Source: Musa acuminata AAA Group (Eukaryota; Streptophyta; Magnoliopsida; Zingiberales; Musaceae). From it: DNA of 64,000 bases. Each line of letters starts with the position of its first letter. The stretch's first letter is position 1. A program made the translations under genes and the position numbers. The notes under the pieces were generated by a model, which saw only the letters and a list, made by a program, of their open reading frames with translations, was not told where the DNA came from and did no database searches. The stretch is from contig NC_088335.1 in NCBI RefSeq assembly GCF_036884655.1, positions 44,324,501-44,388,500 of the forward strand, in the 5' to 3' direction. Shown here piece after piece: positions 58,708 through 64,000 of this stretch.

Positions 58708-58867
58708 TGTTAGAAAATAAATAGATAAACAAGTTGTAGAAGAAGTTGATTATTATTAACATATCCCCTTCCATTTATATAGGTTAGAAAGGAGAATTTT
58801 CCTCAAGTTAGAGGATTTCCCTCAAGAGATTTCCTCAAATAGTCAGGGAAATCTCATCTAATTATCA
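58708..58867 (-). repeat. 5' LTR of copia B
   Basis: 160 bp, shorter than its partner by small deletions (around 58804 and 58823). Confidence 0.95.
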
Positions 58868-58872
58868 ATAGG

Positions 58873-59512
58873 AAGATTAAAAAAAAAGAAATACATGATA
58901 ACAAGATTCATGAATATTTTATTAATTTGGGAAATTAGAGTGTAGAGAGGCATCATGATTTTTTTATCCGTTCGTCAAGTATTCTTTAGATTAAAAGAAT
59001 TTTATAATATAAATATTTAGTAAACCATGTCTCTTGAATTCAAGCGTTGGACAACTAAGAAAAATACATGAAAAGTTTAAATCATTAAAATGAAAATATT
59101 AAAATGGATAGGTTGTGTTATGAAAATTATAAAATATTAATGAGAATGCATAATTTTGATAAAAAAAATTGAAGGAGAATTGATCATAATGGTATAAATC
59201 TATTTATGTGATTACAAAAAAAAGAGAGAATTATTAGTCTTAAAATCCAAAGAAAAATGAACGCAACCCACACCACAACACAGTCGAAATCTCTTCCTCC
59301 CCCCTTTTCTTGGCCTCAAATTATTAATTGAAACCTCAGATTCCAAAACCCTCCCCAATCTCCAACTCTCGAAACGATTGGTCACGGCGACCTCCACGTG
59401 GCCCCACCTCCCCTCACACACCCAAACGCCTCCCTCTCGTTGCTCCCTCTTCGTACCGCTCTTATATACTCAGCTCCATAAACCTTGCTTCTTACTGCAA
59501 GCATCAGCCTCG
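58873..59512 (+). promoter_or_regulatory. FtsH upstream region
   Basis: AT-rich until about 59270, then C-rich. A TATATA at 59463-59468 lies 45-50 nt before the ATG and could be the TATA box of a short-leader promoter. CACGTGGCCCC-type text (ACGTGG, 59395-59400) resembles a light or ABA responsive ACGT core. Neither is proven. Confidence 0.4.
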
Positions 59513-62500
59513 ATGGCGTACGCAACCCATCCTCTCCTCTCCTCCGCTCTCTTTGGCACCAATCTCCGCCCCAAAACCAAACCCATCCCTTCTCTCAATC
59601 CCTTCCTCCTCCCCAGAAGGCCCAGCTCCGTGCAATCATTCCTCGATCGTCACAACAGGAAGAGCCGCCCCGTCCTCCCCCCTTCTCCCACCGCTGCAGC
59701 CGCCGCCGCCGCTGCCTTCCTTCTCTCCTCCTCCCTCCCACCTTCCGCTATCGCTGACGACGTCGCCTCGGTTTCGCCTCCCCCCTCGTCGCCTCCCGTC
59801 CAGCTGGAGGCTGCCTCCAAGCCCGCTCCCCCCGCCTCCTCGAACCCCTTCTCCCAGTCTCTCCTCACCGCCCCGCGGCCGCAGGCCTCGCCTGACCTCC
59901 CCGATGGCTCCCAGTGGCGCTACAGCGAGTTCCTTAATGCCGTCAAGAGGGGCAAGGTCGAGCGCGTCCGGTTCAGCAAGGACGGCGGCCTGCTCCAGCT
60001 CACGGCCGTCGACGGTCGCCGGGCCGCCGTCGTCGTCCCCAACGACCCTGACCTAATCGACATCCTGGCGATGAACGGCGTGGACATCTCCGTCTCGGAG
60101 GGGGACGGCGGCAATGGCCTGTTCAATCTTATCGGGAACCTCATCTTCCCGTTCCTCGCCTTCGCCGGCCTGTTCTTCCTATTCCGCCGGGCCCAGGGCG
60201 GGCCCGGTGGCGGCCCGGGTGGGCTTGGCGGGCCGATGGACTTCGGCCGGTCCAAATCCAAGTTCCAGGAGGTCCCCGAGACCGGCGTCACCTTCGCCGA
60301 TGTCGCCGGGGCCGACCAGGCCAAGCTCGAGCTGCAGGAAGTGGTGGACTTCCTGAAGAACCCGGACAAGTACACGGCTCTGGGGGCGAAGATCCCCAAA
60401 GGTTGCCTCTTGGTGGGCCCACCCGGCACCGGCAAAACGCTGCTGGCCCGAGCTGTGGCGGGAGAGGCCGGCGTGCCCTTCTTCTCGTGCGCGGCGTCCG
60501 AGTTCGTGGAGCTGTTCGTGGGTGTGGGGGCGTCGAGGGTCCGGGATTTATTCGAGAAAGCGAAGGCTAAGGCACCTTGCATTGTGTTCATCGATGAAAT
60601 TGATGCGGTGGGAAGGCAGAGAGGGGCCGGGCTTGGCGGTGGCAACGATGAGAGGGAGCAGACCATCAATCAGCTCTTGACAGAGATGGATGGCTTCTCT
60701 GGGAACAGTGGGGTGATTGTTTTGGCAGCGACCAACAGGCCGGACGTGCTTGATTCGGCACTGCTACGGCCTGGAAGGTTCGATCGGCAGGTCACAGTGG
60801 ATAGGCCTGATGTAGCTGGCAGGGTGAAGATCCTACAGGTTAGTTGGTATAATGTGGATACATTGAATCTTTATAATGGGCATTGTTTTAATGGTTTTTG
60901 ATAATTTTGTACATGTTCTGCAGAATATTAGTTCACAGCTAGATGTTGTTTTGATGCTTTGTTAATGATGGTGTTCATGTTTTTGATAAAATTGCACATG
61001 TTTTGCAAAATAATTAGTTCTTAGGTGACTAAATTGTTCCCATATCATAAAAGTTGACCCAAATGAGCTTAAAAATGAACATCTCAAGGAAGAAAAAAAT
61101 ATATCTTGATGAAATGGGAACAGTGGATAGGCCTGATGTAGCTGGCTGGGTGAAGATCCTACAGGTTAGTTGGTATAATGTGGATACAGTGAATCTTTAT
61201 TATGGGCATTGTTTTAATGGTTTTTGATAATTTTGTACATGTTCTGCAGAATATTAGTTCATAGCCAGATGTTGTTTTGATGCTTTGTTAATGATGGTGT
61301 TCATGTTTTTGATCAAATTGCACATGTTTTGCAAAATAATTAGTTCTTAGGTGACTAAGTTGTTTCCATATCATAAAAGTTTGACTCAAATGAGCTTAAG
61401 AATGAACATCTCAAGGAAGAAAAAAATATATTTCTTGATGAAATCTTGCTTGCTTTTGGGATTCCATCATGCATTATTCCTTCATGTTCTGGTTCCTAAC
61501 TAATTCGGTCCATGAAATGGGAGGCTGATCTGAAGTAAATATGCAGCAATTGAGACTGTTAAGATTGTAAGTGATCATCATGATGAAGCTTCAGCTACCA
61601 GTGCTCCTGATTCTATTTTTATCAAAGTTTTAAATTTTACATGATCGCAAACAGCTAGCGATAAATGAAGATGTAATTTGATCTATTTGATTTGTGCTGT
61701 TACTATTATTTGGCTGATTCGTCCAGGCAGAAATGTCTCTGTTATTTTAAGATATTGATGAATACTAAGTTCTCTATTAATGCTTCGAACAGACACTTAT
61801 TTGAGTTCATTGTTTTACCTTATGACAAATTTCTAATGTAACTATGTTAAAATATGACTAATTTGTTGTGAGTTTGTACTTTAGCATCACTGCTGCATGC
61901 AGTGTTTCTGACCTGTTGTATAGATGGCACTTTCTTTTGTATTTCCAAGTAGAATTTCTAATTTCGGTGTTATATCTATGTGTTTGATGTGAAACTTAAG
62001 AATACTTGCTTTGATGCTGCCCTCAAACATAGATTTCTTTTGTTTGGACTAAATGATAAATCACTGATGTGAAGGTTTTTACTGCTTTGGGAGGTTTAGA
62101 CTTGAGAAGTAGTTACTAATAATCATCTAGCAAAGCATGAAATGGATTAAGGAACATGTGCACATTATGTAAAATAAATTGAGAATCAGAAATATAAAAA
62201 AATCAATGTTAGGCTTCATTACAGGATTAGTAGGAGATTTCTTGAAGAGTCTCAACCAACAAGGGGACTCAACAACCTTGAGACTTTATATCGTTAATTA
62301 TATACTATTATATAAATTTATTATAGCTTTCTTACTTTCTTGGATTGCACCAAGCCTTGTTTTTAGAACTCATCTTGAGTGACCGTTGAGAATGAACTTG
62401 AATACACGACTGTTGCCTCTACTTGAAAGTCTACCTCATTCAATGATTAAAAGAAAAAAAAGAAACTTTTTGGTACCATACTGGGACTTGGTTGTGGGAT

Positions 62501-64000
62501 ATAAATGCATCATTAGTTTTAATGATTATTCTTGTACTTTCAAATTTTAAACATATTCCACCATTTTAGTTTTTGTTGTAGCAACTACACTGGAAAATTG
62601 TGTGTATATATATGTATAAACAATTTGGTGGATATCTGGCTTAATATTTGGTTATTATAGTTGAAGACAATTTTTTGCAAACTTTATTTTCGGTGATATT
62701 GTAGACGATGCCCTTATCTTACATCTGCTAGGTGTTAATATGTTAAGTCAGCATATCCTTGTGAGTACCTTCGACACTTGAAAAGTTGTAGAGCATAACC
62801 AAAGCATTTCTGCATAATGTGAATATGGTCCTTGACCACTGTATAAGTTTGTGGTTTGTTTAGTTGAAGATATAATTTAATCCTTTATGATTTTCCTGAA
62901 TAATGGATACTAGCCAGTAGATGATACCTGTTGTAGAGTTTTTAAGAACTTTTATTCTATTTCCAGGTTCATTCAAGAGGAAAGGCACTTGCTAAGGATG
63001 TAGATTTTGAAAAAATTGCTAGAAGAACCCCGGGATTCACTGGAGCCGACTTGCAAAACCTGATGAATGAAGCAGCTATTCTTGCAGCCAGACGCGACCT
63101 TAAAGAAATAAGCAAGGATGAGATCTCAGATGCTCTAGAGAGAATAATTGCAGGGCCCGAAAAGAAAAATGCAGTTGTCTCAGATGAGAAGAAGAAGCTT
63201 GTAGCGTACCATGGTATACTGTTGCACGAACTTAGTCTAAACTCTCGCTGCATGCCTTGAGGTCAAAAAAATTGAGAGATCCTGTATGTTCTTTGCAGAG
63301 GCTGGACATGCCCTTGTGGGTGCACTCATGCCTGAGTATGATCCGGTTGCCAAGATCTCCATCATCCCTCGAGGTCAAGCTGGTGGGCTTACATTCTTTG
63401 CCCCGAGCGAGGAAAGGCTTGAGTCAGGACTTTACAGCAGAAGCTACCTAGAGAATCAAATGGCTGTTGCCCTCGGTGGAAGGTTGGAAAAAGAAGCATG
63501 GATATTCCAAACTTTTCCCACTCCTCTCATTTAGATTAAGATTTTATGTACAATTAACATTCTATCACTCATGTATAGCTGCTGCATTTCAGGGTGGCAG
63601 AGGAGGTAATTTTTGGGGAAGAGAAAGTCACAACAGGAGCTTCAAATGACTTCATGCAGGTTTCACGAGTGGCAAGACAAATGGTTGAGAGGCTTGGATT
63701 CAGCAAAAGAATTGGGCAGGTTGCGATAGGCGGACCTGGTGGTAATCCGTTCTTAGGTCAACAGGTATTTAAACATTAATAATTCGAATAATGTTTCTTA
63801 ACCTGCATGTTTAGGCTTGCACTGATAATGGCGTGTATGTCGATTTTGACAGATGTCATCTCAAAAGGATTATTCCATGGCAACTGCTGATGTGGTGGAT
63901 TCTGAGGTTAGAGAGCTTGTGGAGAGGGCTTATGCCAGGGCCAAGCAAATCATTACCACTCACATTGATATCCTTCATAAGCTGGCACAACTTCTCATTG
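59513..64000 (+). CDS. FTSH1: Chloroplast FtsH zinc metalloprotease, type A (FTSH1/FTSH5-like), partial
   Basis: Exons: 59513-60838, 62967-63213, 63299-63482, 63593-63764 and 63853 to beyond the window; all introns are GT-AG and the frame is continuous for 692 codons. The product is a thylakoid AAA+ protease that degrades damaged proteins such as photosystem II D1. It has an N-terminal transit peptide, a thylakoid-transfer-like Ala-rich stretch (residues about 63-80), an extramembrane domain, one transmembrane helix (about 203-226), Walker A GPPGTGKT (302-309), Walker B VFIDEID (357-363), the second region of homology with LRPGRFDRQ, the zinc site HEAGH (524-528) and [20 protein letters not shown]. 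The sequence is close to Arabidopsis FTSH1/FTSH5 and rice FTSH1. By comparison about 25-30 residues lie beyond the edge. The gene looks intact and is the likely parent of the pseudogene at 28018-34993. Confidence 0.97.
60796..61445 (+). repeat. 326-bp tandem duplication across the FtsH exon 1/intron 1 border
   Basis: The last about 43 bp of exon 1, the splice donor and about 280 bp of intron are repeated: CTACAGGTTAGTTGG occurs at 60833 and again at 61159, offset 326 bp. The first copy ends near 61118 and the second near 61445. The pseudogene has only one copy, so the duplication probably arose in this gene afterwards. Confidence 0.9.
60839..62966 (+). other. Intron 1 of FtsH
   Basis: 2,128 bp, AT-rich. 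It contains the 326-bp duplication. From about 61430 to 62260 it matches the pseudogene region 34270-34993, after which similarity ends. Confidence 0.9.

Larger units (their letters stand above)
53633..58867 (-). mobile_element. Copia B: Ty1/copia retrotransposon, same family as copia A
   Basis: 5,235-bp minus-strand element. LTRs are 53633-53805 and 58708-58867, the TSD ATAGG is perfect (53628-53632 and 58868-58872), and the PBS (TGGTATCAGAGC on the minus strand, 58707-58696) abuts the 5' LTR. Gene order is gag, protease, integrase, RT, RNase H. Defects are a stop in gag (after AHKL, about 57673), about 97 bp missing in gag near 57325, TAA at about 55279 (after AMSE) and TAA at about 55020 (before LDVNNAFLQ). 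It lies 646 bp upstream of the FtsH start codon and is transcribed away from it. Confidence 0.95.

Noticed and set aside
12456..58867. Copia A and B as evidence that 12-35 kb and 53-62 kb are one large tandem duplication containing FtsH
   Set aside because: The two copia elements have different target duplications and different flanks, and the FtsH copy is truncated. They are separate insertions near related sequences.

Overview
This is plant nuclear DNA, probably from a monocot. The genes have spliceosomal introns and very GC-rich first exons, they sit in AT-rich spacers, and most of the window is LTR retrotransposon sequence. Species is inferred only loosely; a Musa-like or other non-grass monocot would fit. 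Host genes: (1) a chloroplast-targeted DUF760-type gene on the minus strand (3302-5257, four exons visible, probably continuing past the left edge); (2) a two-exon DUF7796-type membrane protein gene (6982-8511) broken by one stop codon; (3) an apparently intact two-exon CYP706-type cytochrome P450 (35515-37415); (4) a type-A chloroplast FtsH protease gene (59513 to the right edge, five exons, cut by the window).

Between them lies a nested transposon landscape, resolved here from LTR ends, target-site duplications (TSDs) and primer-binding sites (PBS). Copia A (12456-23755, minus) carries a chromodomain Ty3/gypsy element (16391-22216, plus) in its gag, with a perfect TSD. Copia B (53633-58867, minus) is the same family as A and still shows the uninterrupted target of that gypsy element. 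Copia C (37779-43154, minus) and copia D (47244-52575, plus) are a second family in inverted orientation around satellite-like arrays (43290-45235). Copia E (28463-33024, plus) sits inside an FtsH pseudogene. There are two solo LTRs (27002-27435 and 33718-34264), a 495-bp TRIM-like mini-retrotransposon (10231-10725), and two long inverted-repeat (foldback) structures (287-2975 and about 9625-11770).

The stretch 26070-34993 is a mosaic of gene fragments: an unidentified exon, a rearranged 5' piece of the DUF760 gene, and a truncated FtsH copy lacking its membrane segment and Walker B region. Two solo LTRs and copia E have since inserted into it.

No bacterial-type system, CRISPR array, rRNA or tRNA gene was seen. 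The unusual features are structural: LTR ends iterated as hairpin-forming repeats, a premature stop shared by two independently inserted copia copies, a gene with an antisense copy of its own exon just upstream, and a duplicated splice donor inside an FtsH intron.
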